From Leisingera methylohalidivorans DSM 14336 (GTDB taxonomy: Bacteria; Pseudomonadota; Alphaproteobacteria; Rhodobacterales; Rhodobacteraceae), in the NCBI RefSeq assembly GCF_000511355.1, contig NC_023135.1, positions 2,878,371 through 2,942,370 of the forward strand: a stretch of DNA of 64,000 bases, read 5' to 3'. Numbering within the stretch: the stretch's first letter is position 1; every line of letters starts with the position of its first letter. Under the pieces are notes generated by a model. The model was given only the letters and a program-made list of their open reading frames with translations, searched no databases and was not told the DNA's origin. A program made the position numbers and the translations under genes. Below are positions 17,301-26,240 of the stretch, piece after piece.

Positions 17301-18077
17301 TCAGCACTCCTTGAGGCGATGGCCCGCATCCCGCGCGGCCTGAACGAAGGCGGCAACCGAGGCTGCATTGTCTGCCAGCAGCCCGCCTTCCGGTGTTTCG
17401 ATATTATTCTCAAATCCGATTCGCGCATCCCCGCCTGTGGCGATGGCGGCCAGCAGGCAGGCGTGTTCGTGACGGCCAAAGGCGCAGACGGCCCAGTTGA
17501 GGCGCAAATCTGCCGTGGCGTCACGAAAAACAGCCAGCCCGGCGGGCTGCGCCAGAACCGGCGGGGTGTATCTGCCCAGAACAAAAATCGCATCGCGCAT
17601 GGCGCCCGGCACGGTGCCGTCCTTATACCAGGCGCCCAGCCGGGCGATGCAATCGGGACCGTAGAGGATATGCTGCACCTCAGTGCCAGCCTCGGCACTC
17701 AGCGCATAGACCCGCGCGGCAAGCAGCGGATCCCGCGCCATTTCCCGCACCGAGACTGAGGCTGCGGCGGGGCGCAGCGCCTCCAGGCAGGCGAGCTGGG
17801 CGGCCGCATCATAGATCCCGGCGCTTTCGGTGGTGATCTGCACCGCCATGCCCGGTACGCTTTCCCGCACCGCATCAAGGGCTTCGCGGTAGCGGCCCGC
17901 ATCCAGAGAGTGCCGCCCTTCGCCGTCACGCACATGAAGATGCAGCGCCTGGGCACCTGCAGCAAAACAGGCGGCTGCAGTCTGGGCCGTCTGCTGTGGC
18001 GTCACCGGCAGCTGCGGGTGATCACCGCGCCCGCGCCGGGCGCCGTTCGGAGCCACCATCAATCTGTATTCTGCCAC
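17301..18077 (-). CDS. Beta-keto acid cleavage enzyme (BKACE, DUF849 family)
   Basis: A 258-residue TIM-barrel enzyme of the family that condenses a beta-keto acid with acetyl-CoA to give acetoacetate and a new acyl-CoA (Kce of lysine fermentation is the model). The N-terminal VAPNGARRGRGDHPQLPVTP and the zinc-binding LHLHVRD segment (about residue 45-51) are diagnostic. The GTG at 18075-18077 is preferred because GGAGGG lies about 5 nt before it; the frame is open to 18113. Conserved Glu residues follow in the ITTES region. The physiological substrate cannot be told from sequence; the linked aminotransferase and nearby sulfonate genes are the only context. Confidence 0.85.
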   Translation of the reverse strand: MAEYRLMVAPNGARRGRGDHPQLPVTPQQTAQTAAACFAAGAQALHLHVRDGEGRHSLDAGRYREALDAVRESVPGMAVQITTESAGIYDAAAQLACLEALRPAAASVSVREMARDPLLAARVYALSAEAGTEVQHILYGPDCIARLGAWYKDGTVPGAMRDAIFVLGRYTPPVLAQPAGLAVFRDATADLRLNWAVCAFGRHEHACLLAAIATGGDARIGFENNIETPEGGLLADNAASVAAFVQAARDAGHRLKEC

Positions 18078-18238
18078 CGGTTCCCTCCTTTGCGGCCTGT
18101 CTTGCCGCGACACGCTTTCAGGATACCTTCAGCTTGGCCTTTCGGGACACCCGCTCTCAAGGCGGAAACGTCAGAACATTTGTTCCAGGTGGTCCGGCGT
18201 CCGATACGCCGCCGGTGAACCGCTTGCGCCGGGTATTT

Positions 18239-18271
18239 CTGGACCTAAGAAAGCGGATGCTCTGGCCCTAA
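18239..18271 (+). promoter_or_regulatory. TauR-type direct repeats upstream of tpa
   Basis: CTGGACCTAA at 18239-18248 and CTGGCCCTAA at 18262-18271, in the same orientation with starts 23 bp apart. CTGGACYTAA-type direct repeats are the recognition element described for the MocR-type regulator TauR in Rhodobacter capsulatus. The tpa start is 100 nt downstream of the second copy, and a tauR gene lies in the cluster. The same 23-bp spacing recurs before xsc. Confidence 0.8.
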
Positions 18272-18371
18272 CGAATTCCCGGAAACTGACGTTTCTGGTA
18301 CATAATACGCCTCAGAAGCCCTGTAGGGTCCCGGGCAGCCTGTTTCACTTCTAACGCCGAAAGGACATGTC

Positions 18372-19769
18372 ATGGACGGCACGTTCAACGAAAACGATCT
18401 CTCCCGTGTGGTCGAGGCCGACAAGGCCCACATGTGGCATCACCTGTTCCAGCACAAGGCGCTGGAAACCTCCGACCCGCGCATCATTGTCGAGGGCAAG
18501 GGCATGCGCGTCTGGGATCAGAACGGCAAGGAGTTCCTGGATGCAGTCTCCGGCGGGGTCTGGACCGTCAATGTCGGCTATGGCCGCGAAAGCGTTTGTA
18601 AAGCCGTCTACGAACAGATGATGAAGATCTGCTATTTCGCCAACTCCGCCGGCTCCATCCCCGGTGCGCTGTTTGCTGAAAAGCTGATTGAAAAGATGCC
18701 GGGCATGACCCGCGTCTATTACACCAACTCCGGGTCCGAGGCCAACGAGAAGGCCTTTAAGATGATCCGCCAGATCGCCCACAAGAAATACGGCGGCAAG
18801 AAAACCAAGATCCTGTACCGCGACCGTGACTATCACGGCTCCACCCTGGCGACCATGTCGGCAGGCGGCCAGGACGAGCGCAATGCGCAGTACGGCCCGT
18901 TCGCGCCGGACTTTGTCCGCGTCCCCCACTGCATGGAATACCGCAAGCATGAGCTGGGCCTTGAGCACCTGTCCGGCCGCGAGTTCGGCATTGCCGCAGC
19001 AGACGCCATCGAGGAAGTCATTCTGCGCGAAGGCCCGGAAACCGTTGGCGGCCTGTGTCTTGAGCCGGTGACCGCTGGCGGCGGCGTCATTGAGGCCCCC
19101 GAGGGCTACTGGGAGCGGGTGCAGGAGATCTGCAAGAAATACGACGTGCTGCTGCACATCGACGAAGTGGTCTGCGGCGTCGGCCGGACCGGCAAATGGT
19201 TCGGCTACCAGCAGTACGGCATCAAACCGGACTTTGTGACCATGGCCAAAGGCGTCGCCTCGGGCTATGCGGCGATTGCCTGCATGGTGACCACCGAGGA
19301 GGTGTTCAACATGTTCAAGGAAGACGCCGGCGATCCGCTGAGCTATTTCCGCGACATCTCGACCTTCGGCGGCTGCACCGCAGGTCCCGCTGCGGCGCTG
19401 GAAAACATGCGCATCATCGAAGACGAGAACCTGCTGGACAACTGCAGCGCCATGGGCGAGCGAATGCTGAACAATCTGCGCGCCCTGATGGAAAAGCATG
19501 CGGTTATCGGTGACGTCCGCGGCAAGGGCCTGTTCCTGGGCGCCGAACTGGTTGCCGACCGCGAAACCAAGGAGCCGGTGGACGAGAAACTGGCCCAGCA
19601 GGTTGTCGCGGAATGCGGCGCGCAGGGCGTGATCATCGGTGTCACCAACCGGTCGCTGCCGGGCCGTAACAACACCCTGTGCTTCAGCCCGGCGCTGATC
19701 GCCACCGCAGAGGACATCGACCAGATCTGCGATGCGGTCGACAAGGCTCTGACCAAAGTATTCGGCTGA
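18372..19769 (+). CDS. tpa: Taurine--pyruvate aminotransferase
   Basis: A 465-residue class III aminotransferase converting taurine and pyruvate to sulfoacetaldehyde and L-alanine. The sequence matches Tpa throughout: MWHHLFQHK, VSGGVWTVNVGYGRE, NSGSEANEKAFK, the IDEVVCGVGRTGKWFGY Asp region and the PLP Lys in TMAKGVASGYAAI (about residue 290). The start ATG at 18372 follows AAAGGAC. TauR-type repeats lie upstream and an intrinsic terminator follows, so it is transcribed alone. It supplies Xsc, encoded 4 kb downstream on the same strand. Confidence 0.95.
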   Translation: MDGTFNENDLSRVVEADKAHMWHHLFQHKALETSDPRIIVEGKGMRVWDQNGKEFLDAVSGGVWTVNVGYGRESVCKAVYEQMMKICYFANSAGSIPGALFAEKLIEKMPGMTRVYYTNSGSEANEKAFKMIRQIAHKKYGGKKTKILYRDRDYHGSTLATMSAGGQDERNAQYGPFAPDFVRVPHCMEYRKHELGLEHLSGREFGIAAADAIEEVILREGPETVGGLCLEPVTAGGGVIEAPEGYWERVQEICKKYDVLLHIDEVVCGVGRTGKWFGYQQYGIKPDFVTMAKGVASGYAAIACMVTTEEVFNMFKEDAGDPLSYFRDISTFGGCTAGPAAALENMRIIEDENLLDNCSAMGERMLNNLRALMEKHAVIGDVRGKGLFLGAELVADRETKEPVDEKLAQQVVAECGAQGVIIGVTNRSLPGRNNTLCFSPALIATAEDIDQICDAVDKALTKVFG

Positions 19770-19795
19770 CACCTCTCTCTGCCGGACGATCAACT

Positions 19796-19823
19796 GCGCC
19801 CCGGAATGCCCGGGGCGCTTTTT
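19796..19823 (+). terminator. Intrinsic terminator after tpa
   Basis: A 9-bp GC stem (GCGCCCCGG paired with CCGGGGCGC), a 5-nt loop and TTTTT, 27 nt after the tpa stop. Textbook rho-independent form. Confidence 0.88.
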
Positions 19824-19855
19824 CGTTTTCGGGCCAAAATCCGGTGCCCCGGAAC

Positions 19856-20612
19856 TTAAACCAGCCGCACGGCAACCCCGCCGTCCACAGCCATTGGCGT
19901 TCCATTCACAAAACTGGACCGGTCCGACAAAAGGAACACCGCGGCCTGGGCAATTTCAGACGGGGCGGCCATCCGCTTCATCGGGTGCAGCCCGGCGATA
20001 AAGCTGTGCGCCTCCGGATTATCGCCGGCCATCGCGGTCTTGGTTCCGCCCGGCAGCAGGGCATTCACCCGGATGCCTTCTGCCGCGTGATCAGAGGCCA
20101 GAGACTGGACCAGGCCGATCAGCCCGGCCTTTGACGCGGCATAAGCCCCCATGCCGGGCATGCCGCCGTTGCTGACGCCGACAAAGGATCCGGTAAAGAC
20201 AAGCGATCCGCTGCCCCGCGCCCTCAGCGCCGGAATCTGCGCCTTGGCCGAGAAAAATGCACCCGTCAGGTTGGTTGCAATCACCGCGTTCCAATTGGCG
20301 GCGTCCATCTGCTCCACCGGCCCCATGCCGCCCATGATGCCCGCGTTGTTGAAAGCCCCGTCCAGTCCGCCGAATTCCTCCAAGGCAAGCGCCACCAGGT
20401 TTGCCGAATAGGCTTCGCTGGTGACATCACCGGCAAGACAGGCAACTTTGCCGCCGCTTTTATTGATCTGCCCGGCAAGGTTCTGCAGTTCTGCCTGGCG
20501 CCGCCCCCCCAAAAACGACATTGGCTCCTTCTGCCGCAAACAGCAGTGCTGCAGCGGCGCCAATACCGCTGCTGGCGCCGGTAATGATGAGTGTCTTGCT
20601 ATTCAGTTCCAT
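19856..20612 (-). pseudogene. SDR-family oxidoreductase, frameshifted in a G7 tract
   Basis: Starting at the ATG at 20610-20612 (MELNSKTLIITGASSGIG, with AGGAG 6 nt upstream), the Rossmann start TGASSGIG is in one frame and the rest (NNAGIM, the catalytic YAASKAG, SSFVNG) in another. The switch falls at a run of seven G on the minus strand (about 20504-20510). Removing one G restores GANVVFGGRRQAELQ and gives a normal 250-residue SDR ending at 19856. Sequencing error, phase variation or true loss are all possible. The gene is divergent from tauR and shares its promoter region with TauR-like boxes, so it may be a taurine-cluster dehydrogenase. The substrate is not known. Confidence 0.82.
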
Positions 20613-20776
20613 GATCATCTCCTTAATGGCTGTGCGGAAACGACTAGAAAACTGGAAGGACCAAGGGCGACCCGTTTCCTGCGCCTGCCATTGCGTCGTG
20701 TTCGAAACCGCAAGAAACGGGTCAAACCGCAGCCGGACTGGTTGCCGAACCAAAGCAAGCCGCAGATTTTCCGAAA

Positions 20777-20814
20777 CTGGCCCTAAGTCCAGATTGCACC
20801 GCGTTTAAGTCCAC
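20777..20814. promoter_or_regulatory. TauR-like boxes between tauR and the SDR gene
   Basis: One plus-strand CTGGCCCTAA at 20777-20786 and two minus-strand boxes, CTGGACTTAG (20783-20792) and GTGGACTTAA (20805-20814), whose starts are 22 bp apart. The last box ends 15 nt before the tauR ATG. The paired minus-strand boxes point to the SDR gene or to autoregulation of tauR. Confidence 0.6.
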
Positions 20815-20829
20815 CCTAAGGTGGCGCGC

Positions 20830-22290
20830 ATGGCCATTTCCGTCGACACCTTTTTCCTAAACCCGGACGCCCAGGGCACTCTGCAGGCGCAGATCCAGGA
20901 AATGATTGCCGAGGGCATTCTGTCCGGGCGCTTCAGGGTCGGGGAAAAACTGCCCTCATCGCGCAAACTGGCGGCGCATCTGGGGATCAGCAGGATTACC
21001 GTGACGCTGGCCTATACCGAATTGCTGGCCAATGACTACCTCACCTCGCGCGGGCGGTCCGGCTATTTTGTTTCCGACAACGCGCCGGTGCCGCCTTCGT
21101 ACACGCCGCAGCAGAAGTCCGGCGATGCGATGGATTGGGGCAAAGTTCTGGCGCGCAGCTTTACCGGCGGCGACACCCCGCGAAAACCCCAGGACTGGCG
21201 CGAGTACCGCTATCCGTTCATCTACGGGCAGGCCGATGCCTCGCTGTTCGACCATGCCAACTGGCGGCTGTGCGCGCTGCGGGCGCTGGGGCAGAAGGAT
21301 TTTGCCGCACTGGCGAATGATTACTTCGACCAGGACGATCCGTTGCTGATCGAATATATCGCCCGACACACGCTGCCGCGCCGCGGGATCACTGCCCGGC
21401 CGGAGGAAATCCTGATCACGCTGGGTGCCCAGAATGCGCTATGGATCACCTGCCAGCTGCTGTTAAACCGAAGGCGGCGGGCGGCGGTGGAAGATCCAGC
21501 CTATTATACTCTGCGCGACCAGGTGGTACAGACCCGCTGCCAGGTGGATTGCATTCCGGTCGATGAGGGCGGTTTGCCGCCAGAACAGATTTCGGAAGAC
21601 ACCGATGTGATCTTCTGCACCCCCAGCCACCAGAGCCCGACGACCTTCACCATGCCGATGGAGCGGCGCAAACAGCTGCTAAGGCGGGCCAGTGAGATCG
21701 ATGCGGTCATTGTCGAGGATGACTACGAGTTCGAGATGTCCTTTCTCGGCGCTCCCTCTCCCTCGCTTAAGTCGCTCGATAGCGAGGGGCGGGTGATCTA
21801 TGCAGGCAGTTTTTCCAAATCGCTTTTTCCCGGGCTGCGGCTAGGGTATTTGGTCGGATCGGAACCGTTTATCCGCCAGGCCAGGGCGCTGCGCGCCAGC
21901 GTGCTGCGGCATCCGCCGGGACATGTCCAGCGCACAGTCGCCTATTTCCTGTCGCTGGGACACTACGACGCCCAGATCCGCCGTACCGCCAAGGTGCTGC
22001 ATGACCGCCGCGCCGTGATCGAGGATGCCATCCGCAAGCACGGCCTCACCATTGCCGGCGTCGGCAATTTCGGCGGCTCTTCTTTGTGGATGCGGGCTCC
22101 GGACGGCGTGGATGCCACCACTGTTGCGGAACGGCTGAAAGAGAAAAGCGTCATCATCGAGCCCGGCGCGCCGTTCTTTGGCGCCGAGCACCGCCAGCAG
22201 AATTATTACCGGCTCGGCTATTCCTCGATCCCCGCCACAAGGATCGAGGCCGGCCTGGCGTTGATTGCCAAGGCACTGAAGCAGGGTTGA
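20830..22290 (+). CDS. tauR: MocR/GabR-family transcriptional regulator of taurine catabolism
   Basis: Encodes 486 residues with an N-terminal GntR winged helix (GEKLPSSRKLAAHLGISRITVTLAYTELL about residues 35-70) fused to an aminotransferase fold whose PLP Lys lies in AGSFSKSLFPGLRLGYLV. MocR proteins use PLP to sense an amine effector. TauR activates tpa and xsc in Rhodobacter capsulatus, where the order is also tpa-tauR-xsc. CTGGACYTAA-like repeats before tpa, xsc and tauR support the same role here. The ATG at 20830 with AAGGTGG upstream is preferred over a GTG at 20821. Confidence 0.92.
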   Translation: MAISVDTFFLNPDAQGTLQAQIQEMIAEGILSGRFRVGEKLPSSRKLAAHLGISRITVTLAYTELLANDYLTSRGRSGYFVSDNAPVPPSYTPQQKSGDAMDWGKVLARSFTGGDTPRKPQDWREYRYPFIYGQADASLFDHANWRLCALRALGQKDFAALANDYFDQDDPLLIEYIARHTLPRRGITARPEEILITLGAQNALWITCQLLLNRRRRAAVEDPAYYTLRDQVVQTRCQVDCIPVDEGGLPPEQISEDTDVIFCTPSHQSPTTFTMPMERRKQLLRRASEIDAVIVEDDYEFEMSFLGAPSPSLKSLDSEGRVIYAGSFSKSLFPGLRLGYLVGSEPFIRQARALRASVLRHPPGHVQRTVAYFLSLGHYDAQIRRTAKVLHDRRAVIEDAIRKHGLTIAGVGNFGGSSLWMRAPDGVDATTVAERLKEKSVIIEPGAPFFGAEHRQQNYYRLGYSSIPATRIEAGLALIAKALKQG

Positions 22291-22431
22291 AGCCAGGGTG
22301 TTGCAGCTGACTGCGCGGCAAATGATACCAAACGTGTCATTTACCTTCACGCCTGCATTCTTGTGCCCGCATCGCGTGACTGGCTGAAGCTTATGTGAAA
22401 ATACTGCCCGGTTATTTTCATAGATCCAGTT

Positions 22432-22464
22432 TTGGACCTACCCGGGCTTGATAACTGGCCCTAA
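22432..22464 (+). promoter_or_regulatory. TauR-type direct repeats upstream of xsc
   Basis: TTGGACCTAC at 22432-22441 and CTGGCCCTAA at 22455-22464, starts exactly 23 bp apart, as before tpa. The second repeat ends 86 nt before the xsc start. The first copy deviates from the consensus at two positions. Confidence 0.75.
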
Positions 22465-22550
22465 CCCGGCCTCCCCCCGCCCCCTAAACCAGAGTCAATT
22501 CCCGGCACTGCGCCCGGGGGAATTCCGCGTCTCACCCAGGAGAACCCGCC

Positions 22551-24323
22551 ATGAAAATGACCACCGAAGAAGCCTTTGTCAAAACCCTGCAAATGCACGG
22601 CATCGAACACGCCTTTGGCATCATCGGCTCGGCCATGATGCCGATTTCCGATATCTTTGAGCCGGCAGGCATCACCTTCTGGGACTGCGCCCACGAGGGC
22701 TCGGGCGGCATGATGGCGGACGGCTACACCCGCGCCACCGGCAAGATGTCGATGATGATTGCACAGAACGGTCCTGGCATCACCAACTTTGTCACCGCTG
22801 TGAAAACCGCCTACTGGAACCACACCCCGCTGCTGCTGGTCACCCCGCAGGCCGCGAACAAGACCATGGGTCAGGGCGGTTTCCAGGAAATGGAGCAGAT
22901 GCGCATGTTTGCCGACTGCGTCTGCTATCAGGAAGAAGTGCGCGACCCGTCCCGCATGGCCGAAGTTCTGAACCGCGTGATCATGCAGGCCAAGCGCAAC
23001 TCTGCTCCGGCCCAGATCAACGTGCCGCGCGACTACTTCACCCAAGTGATCGACATCGACCTGCCCGCAATTGTCGACTTTGAACTGCCCGCCGGCGGCG
23101 CAGAGGCGGTGAGCCAGGCGGCTGAATTGCTGTCGAACGCAAAATTCCCGGTCATCCTGAACGGTGCCGGCGTTGTCATCGGCGGCGCGATCCCCGCGTC
23201 CATGGCCCTGGCCGAGCGTCTCGACGCCCCGGTTTGCGTTGGCTACCAGCACAACGACGCCTTCCCCGGCTCGCACCCGCTGTTTGCAGGCCCGCTGGGC
23301 TATAACGGTTCCAAGGCTGGAATGGAGCTGATCTCCAAAGCGGACGTTGTGCTGGCACTCGGCACCCGCCTGAACCCGTTCTCGACCCTGCCCGGCTACG
23401 GCATCGACTACTGGCCGACCGACGCGAAAATCATCCAGGTTGACATCAACCCGGACCGCATCGGCCTGACCAAGAAAGTCACCGTGGGCATCGTCGGGGA
23501 CGCAAAATCGGTTGCAAACACCATCCTCGGCCAACTGGCGGACACCGCAGGCGACGCAGGCCGCGAAGAGCGTAAGGCACTGATCTCGCACACCAAGTCT
23601 GCCTGGGCCCAGGAACTGTCTTCGATGGACAGCGAGCAGGACGATCCCGGCACCACCTGGAACGAACGCGCCCGCGCTGCCAAGCCTGACTGGCTGTCGC
23701 CGCGCCGCGCATGGCGTGCGATCCAGGCCGGCCTGCCGAAAGATGCGATCATCTCTTCGGACATCGGCAACAACTGCGCCATCGGCAACGCCTACCCGTC
23801 GTTCGAGGACGGCCGCAAATACCTGGCCCCCGGCCTGTTCGGCCCCTGCGGGTACGGCCTGCCGGCGGTTGTCGGCGCGAAAATCGGCTGCCCGGACGTT
23901 CCGGTTGTCGGCTTTTCCGGCGATGGCGCGTTTGGTATCGCAGTGACCGAACTGACCGCAATCGGGCGCGAAGAATGGCCCGCGGTGACACAGGTTGTGT
24001 TCCGCAACTACCAATGGGGTGCAGAAAAGCGCAATTCCACCCTGTGGTTCGATGACAACTTCGTCGGCACCGAGCTGGACACTCAGGTGTCTTATGCCGG
24101 TATCGCCAATGCCTGCGGCCTGAAAGGCGTTGTAGCCCGCACCATGGACGAACTTACCGAGGCGCTGCGCCAGGCCTGTGAAGACCAGAAGAAGGGCATC
24201 ACCACCCTGATCGAAGCGATGATCAACCAGGAACTGGGTGAGCCTTTCCGCCGTGACGCAATGAAGAAACCTGTCGCCGTTGCTGGCATCAGCAAAGACG
24301 ACATGCGTCCGCAGCAGGTCTGA
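22551..24323 (+). CDS. xsc: Sulfoacetaldehyde acetyltransferase
   Basis: A 590-residue thiamine-diphosphate enzyme converting sulfoacetaldehyde and phosphate to acetyl phosphate and sulfite, the desulfonation step of taurine breakdown. Xsc hallmarks: MTTEEAFVKTLQMHGIEHAFGIIGSAMMPISD at the N-terminus, the ThDP-binding GDGAFGIAVTEL motif followed by FRNYQWGAEKRNS, and the C-terminal LIEAMINQELGEPFRRDAM. Length is normal. Start ATG at 22551 with AGGAG before it. TauR-type repeats lie in the 260-nt upstream region. The exporter and pta genes follow at 5 and 34 nt, so all three are probably one transcript. Confidence 0.96.
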   Translation: MKMTTEEAFVKTLQMHGIEHAFGIIGSAMMPISDIFEPAGITFWDCAHEGSGGMMADGYTRATGKMSMMIAQNGPGITNFVTAVKTAYWNHTPLLLVTPQAANKTMGQGGFQEMEQMRMFADCVCYQEEVRDPSRMAEVLNRVIMQAKRNSAPAQINVPRDYFTQVIDIDLPAIVDFELPAGGAEAVSQAAELLSNAKFPVILNGAGVVIGGAIPASMALAERLDAPVCVGYQHNDAFPGSHPLFAGPLGYNGSKAGMELISKADVVLALGTRLNPFSTLPGYGIDYWPTDAKIIQVDINPDRIGLTKKVTVGIVGDAKSVANTILGQLADTAGDAGREERKALISHTKSAWAQELSSMDSEQDDPGTTWNERARAAKPDWLSPRRAWRAIQAGLPKDAIISSDIGNNCAIGNAYPSFEDGRKYLAPGLFGPCGYGLPAVVGAKIGCPDVPVVGFSGDGAFGIAVTELTAIGREEWPAVTQVVFRNYQWGAEKRNSTLWFDDNFVGTELDTQVSYAGIANACGLKGVVARTMDELTEALRQACEDQKKGITTLIEAMINQELGEPFRRDAMKKPVAVAGISKDDMRPQQV

Positions 24324-24328
24324 ACCTG

Positions 24329-25075
24329 ATGCCCCTGCCCTTTGACCTTTCAATGGGCCAGGGGGCCTATTTGGCCGCCGCGTTATTCGCGGCGGCCTTG
24401 ATCCGCGGCTTTTCCGGCTTCGGGTTTTCTGCGATCTTCATCATTCTGGCAGCGCTGACCACCAATCCGCTGCCGCTGATCCCGGTAGTGTTTTCCTGCG
24501 AAATCGCCATGACCGCCTTCCAGGCGCACGGCATCCGCCCGCATATCGACTGGCGCCGCGCCTTCGCCCTGCTGGCAGGTGCCGCGGTTGCCACGGTTCC
24601 CGCCATCGCCATCATGGCCCGGCTGGGAGAGTATGAGGCGAGGCTGGCGATCTCATGCCTGATCCTGGCCTTGAGCCTGGTTCTGCTGAGCGGCTGGCAG
24701 CTGGAACGCCCGGTCGGGCGCAACGGAACTGTAGGTGTCGGTGCCATTGCGGGCATCGCCAACAGCGCCGGTGTCGGCGGCCTGCCTGTCGCAGCCTTCC
24801 TGACGGCACAGCCGGTTCCGCCGGCAGTGTTCCGCGCCACGATGATCGTGTTTCTGACCGGCATCGACCTGATGGCGCTGCCGGTAATGGCCGCAAATGG
24901 ATTGGTGGGTCCGCAAACGCTGACCGGCATTCTGCTGGCCTTTCCCATTCTGGGCCTCGGCATCTGGGCCGGGTCCCGCAGTTTTAAAGCGGTCTCGCAC
25001 AGACTGTTCCGCCGTGCGGTGGTGCTGATGCTGACTGCCTTTTCGCTGATCAATATCGCGCGGCTGGCGTTCTGA
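24329..25075 (+). CDS. TauE/SafE-family (TSUP) sulfite exporter
   Basis: A 248-residue integral membrane protein of about eight helices in two similar halves. The first half carries AALIRGFSGFGFSA and the second GIANSAGVGGLPVAAF, the TSUP-type repeated Gly-rich segments. TSUP proteins in sulfonate clusters (TauE, TauZ) export the sulfite released by Xsc. It starts 5 nt after the xsc stop. With SoeABC encoded downstream, the cell has two ways to remove sulfite. Confidence 0.88.
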   Translation: MPLPFDLSMGQGAYLAAALFAAALIRGFSGFGFSAIFIILAALTTNPLPLIPVVFSCEIAMTAFQAHGIRPHIDWRRAFALLAGAAVATVPAIAIMARLGEYEARLAISCLILALSLVLLSGWQLERPVGRNGTVGVGAIAGIANSAGVGGLPVAAFLTAQPVPPAVFRATMIVFLTGIDLMALPVMAANGLVGPQTLTGILLAFPILGLGIWAGSRSFKAVSHRLFRRAVVLMLTAFSLINIARLAF

Positions 25076-25109
25076 ACGCCCCCTGCCCCGAACCGCTGCT
25101 ACAGGACCA

Positions 25110-26144
25110 ATGCCAGTGACCAAGACACTTTCACCCCTTGAACTGCTGCAGGCCGAAGCTCCGGCTGCCCGTCCCGTTGTCGCACTCAGCGAAGGCACCG
25201 ACCCCCGCGTCGTGGCGGGTGCCCTCGCCGCGCATCAGGCCGGTATCGCCGATGTGATCCTGATTGGTCCGCAGGCAGAAGTCGAAGCCGCGCTGCAGGC
25301 CGAAGGCGCCAGCGCCGGCGATGGCGTGGCAGTCCACGACCCGGCCGCATCCGGGCTGACCGAAACCTTTGCCGCCGAATACCACAGCCTGCGCATGCAC
25401 AAGGGGGTTGACGAGACCGAAGCCCGTGCAGCTGCCGAAACCCCGCTGGTTTACGCCGCCATGCTGGTTCGGCTGGGCCATGCCACCGGCACCGTTGGCG
25501 GCGCAGTCCACACCACCGGCGATGTGGTGCGCAGCGCCATTCAGGTGATCGGCATGGCGCCGGATGCGGGTATGGTCTCTTCCTTCTTCCTGATGTACCC
25601 GCCCGAAGGCGCCCCGGATGGCGCCCGCGCAATGCTTTACTCCGACTGCGGCCTGGTGATTGATCCGAAACCTGCCGAGATGGTCTCGATCGCTGCAGCT
25701 TCGGCTCAATCGGCCCAGGCCCTGCTGCGGGCGGATCCGAAACTGGCTTTCCTCAGCTTTTCCACCAAAGGCAGCGCCAAACATCCGGCCGTGGACAAGG
25801 TGACTGAGGCGCTGAGCCTGTTCCAGGACGCCCACCCGGAACTGCCTGCAGATGGAGAACTGCAATTCGACGCCGCCTTTGTGCCCTCAGTCGGAACGCG
25901 CAAATCGCCCGGCTCCAGCGTTGCGGGCCAGGCCAATGTTATGATCTTCCCCAATCTGGATGCCGGCAACATCGGCTATAAGATCACCCAGCGGCTGGGC
26001 GGTTATTCCGCCATCGGCCCGGTGCTGCAGGGGCTGGCCAAACCCGCCAATGATCTATCCCGCGGCTGCAGCGCCGAAGACGTCACCCAGATTATCGCCG
26101 TCACCATCCTGCAGGCCGCAGGCGCATCAGGTCCGGATATTTGA
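25110..26144 (+). CDS. pta: Phosphate acetyltransferase
   Basis: A 344-residue Pta of the short type without the N-terminal P-loop domain, converting acetyl phosphate from Xsc to acetyl-CoA. Typical segments are VALSEGTDPRV, LGHATGTVGGAVHTTGDVVRSA, PSVGTRKSPGSSVAGQANVMIFP and DAGNIGYKITQRLGGY near the C-terminus. It lies directly after xsc and the exporter, as in other roseobacter taurine clusters. Confidence 0.94.
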   Translation: MPVTKTLSPLELLQAEAPAARPVVALSEGTDPRVVAGALAAHQAGIADVILIGPQAEVEAALQAEGASAGDGVAVHDPAASGLTETFAAEYHSLRMHKGVDETEARAAAETPLVYAAMLVRLGHATGTVGGAVHTTGDVVRSAIQVIGMAPDAGMVSSFFLMYPPEGAPDGARAMLYSDCGLVIDPKPAEMVSIAAASAQSAQALLRADPKLAFLSFSTKGSAKHPAVDKVTEALSLFQDAHPELPADGELQFDAAFVPSVGTRKSPGSSVAGQANVMIFPNLDAGNIGYKITQRLGGYSAIGPVLQGLAKPANDLSRGCSAEDVTQIIAVTILQAAGASGPDI

Positions 26145-26240
26145 ACCACCGTCCCAAAAATCCGAACCCATACAGAACAGTATTCCCAAATTAGGGCCTT
26201 CCGTCATACGGTCGCCCGACACACCCAACAGGACCCGCCC

